This document shows, piece by piece, positions 33,198 through 46,146 of a stretch of 64,000 bases of DNA. The first letter of the stretch is position 1; each line of letters begins with the position of its first letter. The stretch spans positions 83,758,474 through 83,822,473 of the forward strand of contig CP154956.1 in NCBI GenBank assembly GCA_039621445.1. The letters are read 5' to 3'. Made by a program: the position numbers and the translations under genes. The notes beneath the pieces were generated by a model. That model saw only the letters and a list, made by a program, of their open reading frames with translations, did no database searches and was not told where the DNA came from. Source of the DNA: Euglena gracilis (taxonomy: Eukaryota > Euglenida > Euglenophyceae > Euglenales).

Positions 33198-33689
33198 TCA
33201 CTTACCTTTTTCTTTGGAAAACCAGCCAGCCACTGGGTGACCCCCCAAGTGACTGACTGGTTCAGAGGTGGAGGTGTATGATGGACACCATACTTTTTTT
33301 CCTGCAGTCGCAAAATGTTCATGGCAGTTCTTACAAGACAAAAGCTGAGACCGCTCCTTTTGGGGACTGCCACGCTGCCCAAATCTCTCCCCCACGCCAC
33401 ACGTCGACGGAGCTTCACACTCCCCGTACAACAGTGAGGAGCCTGCAGTGGGAACAACTGGGATTCCCCCCCAGTGCCTGCAGCTGCTTCTCACGGCCGC
33501 AGCCCACCACTCCGCCTCGCCATAAGTGGAAACACAACCAATTCTGTCACCCCGGCATGAATCTGCAACGGGAAGGCAGAGTGCCCAAATGCCAGACCCT
33601 CCCCGCCACACTGTGGCTCTCTTTCCTGATCTGACCTCCCGGGGTCGCATCTGGTGCCTTGGAGACCCCTCTCCAGTGGGGTCGGACAT
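33198..33689 (-). other. Weak coding-like ORF with a cysteine motif
   Basis: A 163-residue minus ORF containing CKNCHEHFATAGKKVWCPS, which has metal-binding-like Cys/His spacing. The plus strand is also open. No acceptor or donor was convincing. Confidence 0.18.
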
Positions 33690-33829
33690 GCCTTAAATTT
33701 CATCCTGGCAGCCGCCCACCTGCAGACCACAATGCAAATGGGAAAAATAAGAGCATCTGAGGCACCCCCCCCAAATGACACCTGGGTCTTATTTTGGGTC
33801 CGTTGTTGGAACAGGGGTTTTTTTTAAGA

Positions 33830-34075
33830 CCGGGGGGGAGGGGGGGTCCCCCCCACCCCCCCCCCCCCTGGGGGGGGGCCCCCGGGGGGGGGGGGGGTCC
33901 CAGGGGACCCACAAAAAATGGCCGAAAATCGCGAAAAGTGCTAAAAATAGCTTTTTCGGCGCCGAAAAGTATATCCCACCCCCCTCCGGGGGGGACCCCC
34001 CGGGGGGGGGGGGGGGGCTCGGCCGGACCCCCCCCAACCCCACCCCCCCCCTCCCCCCCGGGGGTCCACGACTAA
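33830..34075. repeat. Dense G/C homopolymer block
   Basis: Alternating long runs of G and C around GGCGCCGAAAAG, able to fold on itself and prone to sequencing error. Confidence 0.7.
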
Positions 34076-35930
34076 AAAAACCCCTGTGTTGGAAACCTCC
34101 AGGGGTCTTATTTTTGAATTGCTTGCTTTGCTTTGCTTCACCAACCGGCGCCTGAAAATCTTTTTTCATTTTTCAGGTTCCCAAATACACTAAAGTATGT
34201 GCAAATGGTATAATACTTGGTATAAAGTGATATTTACCATGTTTTTGCACTTCAAAAACTCTTGAATATTCGAAATTTCATCATTTGTACCGGGGAAGGA
34301 GTTCATCGATGCACTCCCTCACAGGCAGAAAGCCAAAGCCCCATCATTTGTGAGTGGTTTCATTTCCGAAACTTCATTGCCTGGCCGTGGGCCCAAAAGT
34401 GCCCAAAATGGGCTTTTTTGGGCTTGCAGCGCCAGAAGTGCCTTGGCCGAGTGCCCAGGCACTATTGGCCATCTGACGCCGGGGGAGGGCAGTAAGATCT
34501 GGGTGCCTTTGTGGGTAATGCCATAAAGTCGAGGCTGTCTCCAACCGGCCAGTGGTCCGCCGTGCAGGGCTCATGGCCACGCCAGCCGAGCGGCGACACT
34601 TTAGTTTGGGTGCTTGCTCGGGAACGCGCGGGCACCAATCGGGTTTGGGGACGGAGCGCCCCCCCCCCCCTGCAGCCGCGGGGTGGGCAACCCCGCAGGG
34701 CAGGGCAGGGACCGGGGCCAGACGTGGAGGACAGCAAGCGGATTTCCGGCCAGGGACGTGGGAGGGCTGCGCTGTGGTGGGGGGGGGGGCGCCGAGGTTG
34801 GCATGTCTGACAAGGAATTGAGGGGCAGAGGGCGGGACACAAGCTTGCATTCAAAACGTGGCACAAAAAAACCCACGAAAAACACATTTTGCCAAAAACT
34901 GAAACACACACACACACACAAACACATTTGCATCACCCCCTCCGATAAAAAAAGTTCTGTTGGCACCTTTGAGGCTGCAGTTTACCCGGGGGGGGGGGGG
35001 GGACGCAACATGGACCCTCAAAAACACGCGACGCAAAAAAACACAAAAAATGCAAATTGCATGTGAATTCCTTAAGGAACTCCCAGGATGTACACTTTTC
35101 AACTGCAGAGAAAAAAGCTTTGCCTCCAGCAGAAAATATTTTGCATTTCGCATAAAAATAAGCATCATCTTGACCAAAAAAAGAAAAAATGACAAAAAAA
35201 GACAAAATTTTGGTCTCAGGGCCAAAACAAGGAAATTTTCACAATGAAATAAATTCCAGCAAAACTCCAAATTTGTGGGTGAAAAAACCCTCAAAAAAAC
35301 AACAAAACAAAATAAACAAACCAAACACAAAACAAAAAACACAAAAGGGCAAAAAAACCCCACAATTTTCTTGCCAAATTCAAAAAATGCAAAAAAAAAT
35401 GCATTTGGGTTCCCCCCCCCCCAGAGTGTATGACCCTGGCCGGCGCTGAAGGCGGGGGGGGGGGGATGTGTGGAATATTTAATATTTTTTGGGCAATTTC
35501 TGACCTCAACTCCCATTTTAGACTTCAGCGCCATTTTAGCCCCATCAGCCGACAGCCGACGACGGCAATGACCGATCCCCAGTCCCCGACGTTTTGTTAT
35601 GCTCTTTCAAGCCTGCAACTGGTCCTTTGGCCCTTTTTGTAGTGTGTACCCCTCCTTCCCAAGGTCGGAATAGATAAATACATTGACCGGTTTTATGCAA
35701 AACCAGGCTGACTCGTTTTGTTTTCAAAATTGGAAACAGCTGTCCCCCAATGAGGCTGAATTCTGAACAAATCTGTTGTTTTCCTGACCTGTTTGGGGAC
35801 CCCCAGTGGGACCTAAAAAAAAACCGATGCCTGGAAACACAGGAAAGGGGGGACCAGGACGGGGTCCACCCCCACCCCACCACACACGGCAATTTTTTCA
35901 GGGATTTAATTCTTTAATATTCGCGTCGCA
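34076..35930. other. No supported gene
   Basis: Holds G runs near 34781, 34990 and 35455 and A-rich DNA (35000-35400). The minus ORF at 35545-35892 is smooth but unsupported. Confidence 0.4.
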
Positions 35931-35995
35931 GTTGGGGGGGGGGGGGGGGGGGGGGGGGGAGTGGGGGGGGGAGGGGCGGGGGGGGGAGGGGGGTG
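35931..35995 (+). repeat. Long G tract
   Basis: About 60 bases, almost only G with occasional A, T or C; a strong G-quadruplex candidate. Confidence 0.85.
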
Positions 35996-36254
35996 CCAGT
36001 GTAGCTTGGTCCCAGGGAGCTGCCAGGGAGGGCCCTGGGATGTCGACAAGGCAGATGTGGAAAGCCAAAAAAAAAATGGGCTATGGATGTGTGGAAAACA
36101 GGCAAAAAAAAAAAAAAAAGCCAAAAAATCCAACTGGGTTGAGATTTTTCAGCCGCCGAAATTTTTGACGCGAGAACTCAAACCCCTCAAAAAAACACTT
36201 TTGTCATTTCTCAAAATAAATACAAATATGACCATTCACATAAACTATATTAAT

Positions 36255-36257
<3 letters not shown>

Positions 36258-36307
<50 letters not shown>
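36258..36307 (+). repeat. T50 homopolymer
   Basis: Fifty consecutive T, which on the minus strand would be a poly(A) tail preceded by CAGCACTGTA. It could mark a retroposed transcript; no target duplication was identified. Confidence 0.85.
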
Positions 36308-36310
<3 letters not shown>

Positions 36311-37140
36311 GTGCTGTACCCTGATGTGGAGCCACCCCCCCCCCCCCCACCTGAAAAATACCCAAACTGACTCCTGCGGGTTTTGTGTGCCCACAGAGTT
36401 CAATTGAAAAAAATCGTTTTTGGAGGAAGGGGGGGGGGGGAATATGAGAAGAGGGGGCATACCCCCCCCCCACCCCCCACCCAACCCACCCCCCCCTCCC
36501 CGTGCAGTTTGGAATGAATGCACCTTCCCATCGCGGATGTGAGCGCGGTTGTGCGGTGGGGGGGCACTCCGGGGGGGGCAACCACCACACAGCGCACGGC
36601 GCGCGTGGGGAGAGCCACTGGAGAGCCCATTCTGCGGGAGCAGCAAAGCCACTCCCCGCACACTGGGGCGACTCCACTCCATACCATCGCTTAGCGACCC
36701 CCGGGGGGAGGGGGATCACTTTCCACTCTGAAAAAACCAGTCAGTCACCCCCCCTGGGGGGTGGGGTGGGACAGCGGTTAAGCAATGGTATGCTCCACTC
36801 GCCGGTGTGAAGCGGGCACCGGCATTTGTCAGGGGATTGGTTTGGGGGCCGCGGCACGCTGAGATGCGGCGGCGTGCCGGCGGCCGCATTGGGGCGGGGG
36901 AGTCAAACGCCACCGATCGTTGAATTGCAACAACCCACGCTCACGAGACTAGGTCTGCCCCCATGATGGCCTTCTTCGTTCTGCTGGAGGTGGAGCACAC
37001 GTCCTCAAGGTGGGTCCGACTGGTTTTTTGCGGAGTCATTGATTTTGAAGAGTCGAACGTTAACACTCTGAACCAAAAATTGAATCACACCCAAGCATTG
37101 TGGGGGCCTGGGCAAGTCCGGGCTCAAGGACTTGCCCCTC
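36308..37140. other. No supported gene
   Basis: C and G runs at 36333-36345, 36429-36440 and 36464-36498. GC-rich at 36840-36900. ORFs on both strands, none recognisable. Confidence 0.4.
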
Positions 37141-37141
37141 A

Positions 37142-37560
37142 AGGGGGTGATGGGGTGTCTGCCCATACCAGGCACTGCCCCCCCCCCGGGCTGGTGTTGG
37201 GTCCAAACTGGCTTCAACCAGGCCAATTCCCCTTTATAATGGTGATTTATGCCCCCCAGAGTCAAAGTCGGGGATACTGTTGCACTACCCACCCCAAAAC
37301 CCGACCCTTGGGGGGTCAAAGGCAGGCGTGTGCTTACCGACCAGGGGGTAGGGGGGTGGGTGGGTGCCATAGGGTGCCTGCCCCTAGCAGGCACACCCCC
37401 CGGGGGGGGGGGGGGGGGGTCCGGGGGGGACCCAGAAAATTTTCATTGAAAATGGCCTTATCCGGGCCCCCGGCGCCTTTGGCGCCGGGGTCGGAGGGGG
37501 GTGCCTGCTATGTGCAGGCACCCCCCAAAACCCAACCCCCAAGGGGGGGGGGTCGGATCG
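37142..37560 (+). repeat. Repeat P, copies 2 and 3 in tandem
   Basis: Copy 2 from about 37142 and copy 3 from about 37367. Copy 3 has two perfect hairpins: CCCCGGCGCC-TTT-GGCGCCGGGG at 37468-37490, and 12-bp arms at 37497-37508/37514-37525 with loop TATGT. Confidence 0.7.
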
Positions 37561-39070
37561 GGTGCTATGGGTTGCCTGCCCCTAGCACCCCCCCCCGGTC
37601 AAAGGAGGTGAGGCCTTCCTAAAAAGCCTGCCGAGAACAGCAACACAAAAGATTACACCCCTGGCTTCACAGGCCACGACTGAAACAAAGCCAGGGGGCC
37701 GACCTTGGGGGGGGGGGGGGGAGGTTTGCATGTTCAGCAGTTTGGCGGGACGAGCAAAATAGGCCAAAAGCAATAATAAAAAAAGGGCCAAGATCTCAAG
37801 TTAAAGCCAGGGGCCAATTTTATTAAGGGTACAAATTGGCATTAGGGAGGAGGGGCCAGAGAGCCCCAGGGGGGGGGGGGTACCTGGGACCATCTCATCT
37901 GTGCAACCTTGAAGGTCGGCGAAGAATGGCCACAACCGTCCTACACAAGGGGAGGGGGGTGGGCTCGTAGGGACTCACTTGGTAATTATGGAATTATGGG
38001 GTCCGAATGTTCTGGCACCAAAAAAAAAAACAAGAGATGAACCCCCTCTTCCGGGAGTATCGGCTCAACCTCCCCCCAGGAACAGATTTTTCAAAAAAAA
38101 ATCTGGTGTCCCGGGGGTGGGTAGGTCTGGCCGGGTCGGGCCCAACCAGGAGGGAGGGAGGGGGGTTCCTTCTATTTTCTCCGAAAAAAATCTTGGACCC
38201 AAAATTGACCTCCTTTTGATGGGTCCCCACGAGCCCCCCCCCCCCCCCAGCGTGTGGGTGGGTGGGTGGGTGGGTCCAGGTGGGTGGGTCCAGTCCTAAA
38301 AAAAACCTCTAGCGGGGAAATCGCCACTTGACAAATCAGCCAGAACAAACCCTTGGCAATTATTTCAGGGTAATGGACCTGTAATAGACTGTCCAGCACC
38401 ACATGACACCCAGGACGAGCCCAAGGTGGCAACTTCTGGGGGGTAGGCAGGTGTTTTATGCGCTATATTTATTTGTTTTATATGTACTATGTTTGTGCAT
38501 GTGTAGAAAGCTGGTTCACAGATTTGGTGCCGTCATTTGCCACCAATGGCAAAACACCATATACGCACCATTCACATAGTGCCGACATCCTATCAGAAAA
38601 CCCAGCACGGGAACTGTAGCTGCTGCGGCGAGAACCCAACCCCAAATCGACCAAAAACAGATCCATTGCGCACAAGGTGGTGATGGGATTCTCACCACAC
38701 ATCAATGCGTCAAAAAAACAAAAGTTCATAGCCCACAGTGAACACACTAAACATCAAACCTCAACATTTGATGGCATGCGAGTACAAAAAAAATGGAATA
38801 TTGAGCTCCAATGGAATTGCAATGACCCCTTGCCCAGTGACTGGGTTCCCATAACCCCCTATCAGAGGGGATAATCGCATGCATCCCCTGACCTACAACC
38901 CCGAGGAGGGGGAGGTCTCAAGACCAGGTGCCAAAACCTGGAGTCCGTAGTTTTTTTGGGTCACCTACACCCCCTGACCAGGGGGGGGGGGGGGGGGTGT
39001 CGTACGCACCCCCGAACCTGCAATCCCCGACCAGGGGGGGGGGGGGGTAACAACCAGGTCAGGGTGATTC
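37561..39070. other. No supported gene
   Basis: Includes a repeat G copy (37690-37740), G runs and GGTGGGTGGGTGGG at about 38255-38290. Confidence 0.45.
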
Positions 39071-39074
39071 TCTT

Positions 39075-39380
39075 TCAAAAAAAAAAAACGAAGCCACCAC
39101 TGCAGTTTTGGGTCCATCTTCGGCCGCATCCGCCCCCACACACTTGCGGTTTAACAAACTCCCCGCCTTCCACGTCTCAGCGTGGGCTCTGGATCCATCC
39201 AGGAGCCGCACTTCTGCACTTGGGGCTGCCACGGGGGGGGGAGCCCCTGGGGCTGCCTGGAGGGGGGAGGGCTGCTGTACGCCACGAGGGGGGCTCCCTC
39301 TGAAGCGTTCTCTGGTGTCGCGGCAAAGTAGAAGTCTTGCTGTGCAGGGCGGTGTTCTGGGACACGCCTTTTGCCTAAAG
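39075..39380 (-). other. Weak coding-like stretch
   Basis: A minus frame reading SAEVRLLDGSRAHAETWKAG and NRKCVGADAAEDGPKTAVVA with G/C-rich third positions. It could be an exon; no confirming splice signals were found. Confidence 0.25.
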
Positions 39381-39399
39381 ACCTGGGGGGAGGGCAAGC

Positions 39400-40420
39400 A
39401 TCAGTTTTAAGGCACCTTGAAAAACTTTAAACCCGTTTAAAAATGACCATTCTGGAGAGATTCCAACTGATCAAAATGAAATTGCAAAAAATTGCGTCAA
39501 AAACAAGCCAACACTGGGGGGAAAATGTTTTTGGGCACGCATAGAACGCTGTCTATCTACCCAAATTTGAAGAAAAAAATGGGGTTTAGGCAGGGAAACA
39601 TGATTGAGGAAAAAACTGATGGCATCGCTTTTGTCACCCCCCCCCCGGGCTGCCTGGGCCAAAGGCTGGGAGCATTCTGGGTGTTGCATTTCAAGAACTT
39701 CTATTTGAAAACATGGTGGTAGCAGCTTTGCACTTCAAGAGGGGTAAGCAAATATTCAATACACAAATGAACAAACTGAAACACACATTTAGGTTTTGGG
39801 GGGTGATGAATGATGCCTTGCTAATAAAATTTCATCACCAGCCAACTCCTTCAAATGAAATCAAAATTGTCCATCATTTTTTCATCCCTGTCAGTGTATA
39901 CTCAATTTCCAAAAACGGTTGTACCCGGTCCCGAAATAAACTGGGACACCTCCACTGGCTTGCAACACGCACAGCCAGATGCTACAAATACCTGGGTTGG
40001 AGATAACGTTATGTCTGATGGCCATGGTGGTTGTGGGACGCGGGACGAGATGAAATGAGATGAGATATGCACCTGTGTGGCTTGGGGAATCCCATCTGCA
40101 ACATACTGGCATGGGGCCTGGCTTGCACCCACTGAGCTGATTCCTTTGCTGGGTTGGACACATCACTGCCCCACCCCCATTGTGCTCAAACCATCCCTGT
40201 TGCTGGGTTTAATATGGCAACCTTGTACCCCCCCCCGTGCGCTTGGCATGGGCCATCATTGAAGGGGGCCAACCTTTTGGGGGCCAAGTTTGCATGTAAG
40301 GAGGGACCAAGCCCTGGGGGGGGGGGGGGGGGGGGTGTATGAAGGCAAACTTCGTATTTTTTTTTACCCAGGGGCCAAACCACGTTTGCAGGCTTCTTCT
40401 TACCAACCCTTGGGGGTTGT
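39400..40420. other. No supported gene
   Basis: One repeat G copy at 40258-40310 followed by a G run (40316-40335). Otherwise featureless. Confidence 0.45.
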
Positions 40421-40424
40421 GCGT

Positions 40425-40640
40425 TGTGCTATGGGGTGCCTGCCCATAACAGGCACCCCCCCCCCTCCCCCGGGGGGTCGGTTTTGGACCCCGGTGCCTG
40501 CTGACCCTGCCTATTTCCTTTGAAAATGGTCATTTTCTGGCCCGTCGCCAAAGGCACCCACCCAGAAAACCTAACCCCCCCCGGGGGGGGGGGTGGAAAG
40601 GGGAAGTGCGCACTTCCTTAAAAAGAAGCCTGCAAGCTTA
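40425..40640 (+). repeat. Repeat P, copy 4 (good example)
   Basis: GTGCTATGGGGTGCC leads into a perfect 10-bp hairpin at 40433-40459 with loop CCCATAA. Then come GGGGGGTCGG, GTGCCTGCTGACC, CCTTTGAAAATGGTCATT and the terminal GTGCGCACTTCCTTAAAAA. Confidence 0.75.
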
Positions 40641-42139
40641 TCGACCCCCGCTCACTTTACATTCACTTTGAACGGTCACTTTAGCCACTTTGGACAAAGA
40701 TCAAAAAAAAAAACTTGGCGCTTGTGGCCATTTCTTGCTGCACCACATGGATGAAATGGAGCCCCCACATTCAAATGTGGGTGCTGTGGGGGGTCAGGGT
40801 GCCCCCAGGCCTCCAAGTGCCCACATTTGAATTAGCACCCCCCCCATCTGGGGGGTCCAGCTCAGAGGCTGAAAATTTGGGCTGGCTGGAAAAAAGCTGC
40901 TGGCTGACCCCCCTATGAGGTTCCCCCGGCTAACGTCCATTTCCTGCGCATCACAAAGAATGAATTGGCGGCAAGTGACCAAGTGGGTGAAAAATTGTCC
41001 ACGAAACAGAAATCCTGAGACATGACTAAAAATCTGCCAGCATAAATGGTCCCCGCTGTCGCAACTCCACAATCCCCCCAACGCTGCCCCCAATGTCACC
41101 CCACTCCCCACCACACTGTCATCCCACACTCACCACCCACCGGGGCGATGTTAAGAAAATTTGACCCCATCCCCCCCGGGGGTCCAGCCAGCCAGCCAGC
41201 AGCGCATTTTCCAGTTTTGATTTTTGGTGCCGGGGGGGGGGGTCCAGGCTTTGATACAAATTTAGGGGCAGGTGGGCGGGGTGGTACCCGCACTGGAGGG
41301 GGGCACCAGAATGGGAGCGGGGGGCACCCAAAAATCGAAACTGCAAAAATGTCCAAAAAAAACTGCCAATTGCGCAAAAAAAAATCAATTTCCCCCCAAA
41401 TTTGTCCTGGCAAGCCCTTTTCCAACCCGTTTTCGGCCCTTTTTCGTTTGCACCCTGAAAGCGAAAAATCCGTTACCATGCAGCCGCCCAAAGGGCGGCT
41501 GGAAATAAACAAAACTCGTTAAGGGGGAGGGGAGGGGGGTCAAGGGCTGGAAAAGGGCTGTTGGCTGGAAAAAAGCCGCTGGCTGGCTGGACCCCCCCAT
41601 GGGGTCAAATTTTCTAAAGCACAAGAAAGGGATCTTCTTATTTTGGTTCTGGGGGGTCCGGGGGGGGGGGCACCCCAGACGAAGTCCGAGAAAATCAAAA
41701 AATGATGCCAAAAAGTTGCCTGTGGGGTATTTGGGGGGGGGGGGGCTGGCTGGCGGTGTGGAGTACTTTGGGGGCTCTGCTTTACGCCATCACTCAATTA
41801 TGGTGTGTGGGTGTGTGGGTGTGTGGTGCCGTTTCCATTTTCAGCAAGATTGTCGGTATTGTACAGTTGTGAACCCCACCATAACCCCATTGTCTGGGGT
41901 GAGGGGAGGAGGGCCCCCGAGTGGTCCGCACAGTTCTGTTGGTGCAAGACCCATTCTGTTGACTGGGTCCACCGGCCCGCAAATACCAATTTCAGCAGGG
42001 CAGGCTGAATTTTAAGGCTTCGACCTCCCCCCCCCCCCGAGGGGTTCACAAGCAAAAGTGCTTGGGCACTTGGCCAAGGCACTTTAACAGGGTTTTAGGT
42101 GGGCGTCCCCCTGGGCCGGGGGGGGGGGGGTCTGGGGAG
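40641..42139. other. No supported gene
   Basis: CCAGCCAGCCAGC and GCTGGCTGGCTGG words (41190 and 41575) are reverse complements of each other. Contains several G runs. Confidence 0.4.
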
Positions 42140-42405
42140 GGTTACGGTAGTGGGATGGACAGTAGTAGGAGGATCTCGATCCTCCTCGAATGTCGTTCGA
42201 GGTGGTTCAAGATCCTCCTCGAATGTCGTTCGAGGTCGTTCGAGAGGATCGAAATCCTCCTCGAAGGTCGTTCGAGGTCGTTCGCGGAGGATCAAAATCC
42301 TTCTCGGATGTCGTTCGAAGTCGTTCGAGGAGGATTTTAAGCCCCCCCCCGAAGGGGGGGGGGGCTCAAAAACATTCGAGGAGGTTTGAACTCGAACGTT
42401 CGAGT
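42140..42405 (+). mobile_element. Fold-back element F1
   Basis: Starts GGTTACGGTAG. The body consists of repeats of GTCGTTCGAGG and AGGAGGATC alternating with GATCCTCCTCGAA. It ends in a CCCCCCCCGAAGGGGGGGG hairpin and TCGAACGTTCGA. A second copy lies at 43555-43830. Confidence 0.75.
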
Positions 42406-42985
42406 TCATGTTCCTATGATGGATGTTTTGGATGATGGATGGATGTTTTTAACCGTATTTGGGCGACTCTTTGGGTTCACTGTGTACCCTGTACAGGGAA
42501 ATATAGCAACGATGAGCGGGATGGTTGCAACCATTGGGGATGAAATCTTAACCCTAACCCTATTCCTTCTAATAACCTCAGAAATTCTCTCGGTATGGGA
42601 ATATTTTTGAATAAAAATATTTTTGAATAAAAATATTTATGAATGAGTGCATTCCTGCGTAAGAAAAAATATGTTTCTTTTAAAACGCGTGGAAAATTTC
42701 CCCCTACAGGGTGCCAGCTACCCCAAAGAGTCGCCCAACTGGGGTTAATACACATGGGGGGACCCTCGCTCGGCGCTTTTGTGTGCCTTTGTGTGCATGT
42801 TCACCTAACCCTATCCCTTTAATTAGCAACGTAAACCCCTTAATTTTCAAAATTGTTTTGTGTACATGTTAACCTAACCTCTCAGATATAGCAGGTAATA
42901 CAGTATTCAAAAAAAACGCCAAGAAAGGCGACTCTCTCTCACTCACTCACTCTCTGCCCCCCCCTCTCTCTCCCCCTCTCTTTCT
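42406..42985. other. No supported gene
   Basis: AT-rich in the middle (AAAATATTTTTGAAT repeated at about 42600-42645). Confidence 0.45.
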
Positions 42986-43475
42986 TTCTTCCAGATCGTC
43001 CCAGTGAAAGAAAAAGACTTCAAACAGAATTCTCTCTCTCTCTCTTCCCCTGTCTTACCCCCCCCTAGTCGCATGACCGGGTTCCTGCAACCGGGGCCCG
43101 GGGGGGGGGGGGGTGGTCATAACACCCCCATAACCTGCAACCTGTGACCGGGGGGTGGTCATAAACGAGGCGGCGGTTGTAGGTAAGGTGGTGTTAAATT
43201 TTTCGCAACCTGCAACCTGTGACCGGGGGGGGGGGGTTATAACACCCCCATGACCTGCAACCTGTGACCGGGGGGTGGTCATAAATGAGGGGTGGTCATA
43301 CGACTAGGGGGGGGGGGTAGCTTTCTTCCGAATCGTGCCAGTGAAAGATTCATGTCTTCCAGATCGTGCCAGTGAAAGCAAAAGAGTTCAAACAGAATCC
43401 TCTCTCTCTCTTCCCCTGTCTTTGCTTTCTTCCGGATCATGCCAGTGAAAGACAAAAACAAGCAAACAAGCAAAC
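42986..43475 (+). repeat. CT-rich segments and CCTGCAACCTGTGACCGGG repeats
   Basis: CTTCC(A/G)GATC(G/A)T(C/G)CCAGTGAAAG occurs at about 42988, 43355 and 43428, with similar downstream sequence. Between them, a CCTGCAACCTGTGACCGG unit with a GTGGTCATAA partner is repeated about four times (43061-43315). Confidence 0.75.
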
Positions 43476-43554
43476 AAGCAGAATCAAGAACAATGAACCA
43501 TGGTAACAAACTCCAAAAAAAAGACTTGCAGCTGATACCTGAATGCATATACAT

Positions 43555-43830
43555 AGGAGGAGGACCGAGATGTCATTCAAGGTCGTTCGAGGAGGATCGA
43601 GATGTCATTCAAGGTCGTTCGAGGAGGATCGAGATCCTCCTCGAATGTCGTTCGAGGACATTCGAGGTGGTTCAAGATCCTCCTCGAATGTCGTTCGAGG
43701 TCGTTCGAGGAGGATCAAAATCCTCCTCGAAGGTCGTTCGAGGAGGATTTTAAGCCCCCCCCGAATGGGGGGGGGGGGGGCTCAAAAACGTTCGAGGAGG
43801 TTCGAGCTCGAACCTCCTCCTACGGTAACC
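43555..43830 (+). mobile_element. Fold-back element F2
   Basis: Same design as F1. A perfect hairpin with 13-bp arms lies at 43618-43645 (TTCGAGGAGGATC, spacer GA). It ends CTACGGTAACC, the inverse of the GGTTACGGTAG that begins F1. Confidence 0.75.
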
Positions 43831-44390
43831 CACCCGGGGGGGTCTGGACCCCCCCAACTGCCAAACACCTGATATTTCAAGACACCCCCACATACCCACG
43901 GTACCCTACATTTTAGTGTGGGAGCTCCACTTTATGCCGTGTCATCATTTGAGGATGGGAAACTCATTAGCAAAATGCACATCAATGTTCAATGTACTGT
44001 GTTCAAATCAGTATTGCCAGATGCTTTTCTCTTTTTTTTTTGAGGACTGGCCAAGCCAGGAGGAAAACAACGTGCGGTCCCCTGCTCAGGGGACCAACCG
44101 CTGTGGGTGGGGAGAGGAAGAGGGCACCTGTGGGCCATCACACCAGGGGGTTGGGGAAGGGCACCCCATCGACTCCAATGCAACACAAACAACAAGAAAG
44201 CAAGTCCTCAGCCAAGAAAACACACACTGAAATAAGTACCCAGCCTCAAACCGGCCCATGTAAAGATTAATCCCCCCATGTCCGGTGAATACTAAAACGC
44301 CACACCCAAAAAATGTGGTCCAAACGGGGGGGGGGGGGGTGCTCATTTGACAAGGGCGTTCAATCAAACGAGAAATGCACTTCTGGTCAA
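43831..44390. other. No supported gene
   Basis: Mixed sequence without repeats or family motifs. Confidence 0.4.
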
Positions 44391-44500
44391 GCACCTATAG
44401 TCAAGCCCAAAAATTTCCCCATTTTAGGCCATTTTAGGCCATTTTAGGCCATTTTAGGCCATTTAAGGCCATTTTAGGCCATTTAAGGTATAGGTGGGGG
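44391..44500 (+). repeat. GGCCATTTTA array 1
   Basis: Seven units of about 10 bp, bounded by GCACCTATAG (44391-44400) and TATAGGTGGGGG. Confidence 0.85.
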
Positions 44501-45825
44501 TTCTGAAAATCATAATTTTGCATCATTTTTGTCCCGAAAACTGCATAATAACGTGTGCGAACCTTCTCTTATTCAGTAATGAGAAATGTACCAAAACAAT
44601 GGGAAGTTCAACAAATCTTAATTCATGCCCATAGAGGAATTCTGAACAGTAAGAATTTGTGGCAGTGAAAAACTTTCAGGAAAAAAACGTTGGACAAATA
44701 TTAAAAATTTTCATTTGTGCGACCAAAAAAGCGCCCAGTTTTTTGTATTTTGTGAAATCTATGCCATTTTGCGGGATTTCGCAAAAAGAAGTTTCTGACT
44801 TTTCTGGGGGAATAATTCATCTTCATTGTCCGCACGTGGCTTATATTTTTCCCATCTGGTCCAAAATCTATGTTTCCCAAAGTTTTAGGTTGTGTGTTGT
44901 GTGTGCAGCAAATTTGAGGGGTTTAACTCGAGAAGGTGGGGGAATTGAGGGTAATGAGTGGAGACTTTTTTTTGTCGGGTATTTCACAGGCCACTATGAC
45001 GTGATGATGGGAGAGCAAGTTTGCACGAGTGTCAAACTTTCAGCAGACTTTGCACAAAAAAAGCCAAAATTTTTGAAAAAATTTTGGGGCCAAGGTACAC
45101 ATATTAAGGTTCCAAGTGTGAATGGAAGGAGGAGGGGAGCCAAACTCTGGGGGGGGGTCTATGCATACAAAGTTGGTACCTGAAGATTGATCCCAAGCTT
45201 TAACCTCCCCCAAATATAAGACCCCACCCACGCCATCAGACACCCCCAACCTTGGACGTCATTTGGGGATTTTCGGTCCAACGTCAAATTTGATGCTGTT
45301 GCCTGGTGAGATTCAATTTAATTTTGGCATTGTTTTAGCCATTTGGGCCTTTTTGGTGATTGCAGAGATCAAAGGGCAAAACTGAAAACAATTCCTCTTT
45401 TCCGTATTTGGTTTCCCCCTTGGAGAAACTTAATACTAAAAAGAAAACCCTCTGAACACGTTCAAAAATAAGAGAGAATTTCATTCATAATTGTTTGTAG
45501 TTGTTTAGGTCATTTGATCATTCGGCGTGATTATTTGTGGTTTTGGAAAATCCCCAAAATTGTGCTGGTTCGTGATTTGAAGAAATCCCCAGTACGTAAC
45601 GATACACCTCTTTCAATTGAGTTCTTTTCCAACATCTTTCATTTTTTTCTGTCTTTTTCGACACGCCTCATTCCAAATTTGCACTGCTTCATTATTTGCG
45701 AAGCAGACATCGTTGCACACCAAAAAAGGATGGGAGTAAGAAAAATACTGCTGTTCACACCTTCAAAATTCAGCTACCAAAAGAAGGTTGGGGTCCGTGG
45801 ATTTGGGGACTGATACTAAACCCGA
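44501..45825. other. No supported gene
   Basis: AT-rich, no G runs until 45152. A 174-residue plus ORF (44659-45183) has no recognised motif. Confidence 0.4.
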
Positions 45826-45995
45826 CCCCCACTTATAACCCCCCCTACTTATAACCCCCCCCCCCCGGAAGCCATGAGAAGGCAAAGAGAACCGCCAAGG
45901 CTGAAACCCCCCCCCACTTATAACCCCCCCTCGGGGCCAACCGCTAAACAGGGTCCTATAACCCCCGGGGGGGTTATAAGTGAGGGGGGGGGGGT
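45826..45995. mobile_element. Mini-element M2 with ACTTATAA/TTATAAGT ends
   Basis: Left CCCCCACTTATAACCCCCC (repeated inside), right GGGGGGTTATAAGTGAGGGG. Confidence 0.55.
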
Positions 45996-46146
45996 TATTA
46001 TTAGCTGGGATAAAAAAAAAGGGCCTTGCAGGCTGTGCTCCTCCACCAAATCCACTGTTCGCCGTCCACATTCACAAAAGACACCAAAAGTCAGTACCTG
46101 AATGGCTACAGTTGTTCATAAAAAAAATTGTTGTGCAACAAAATTT

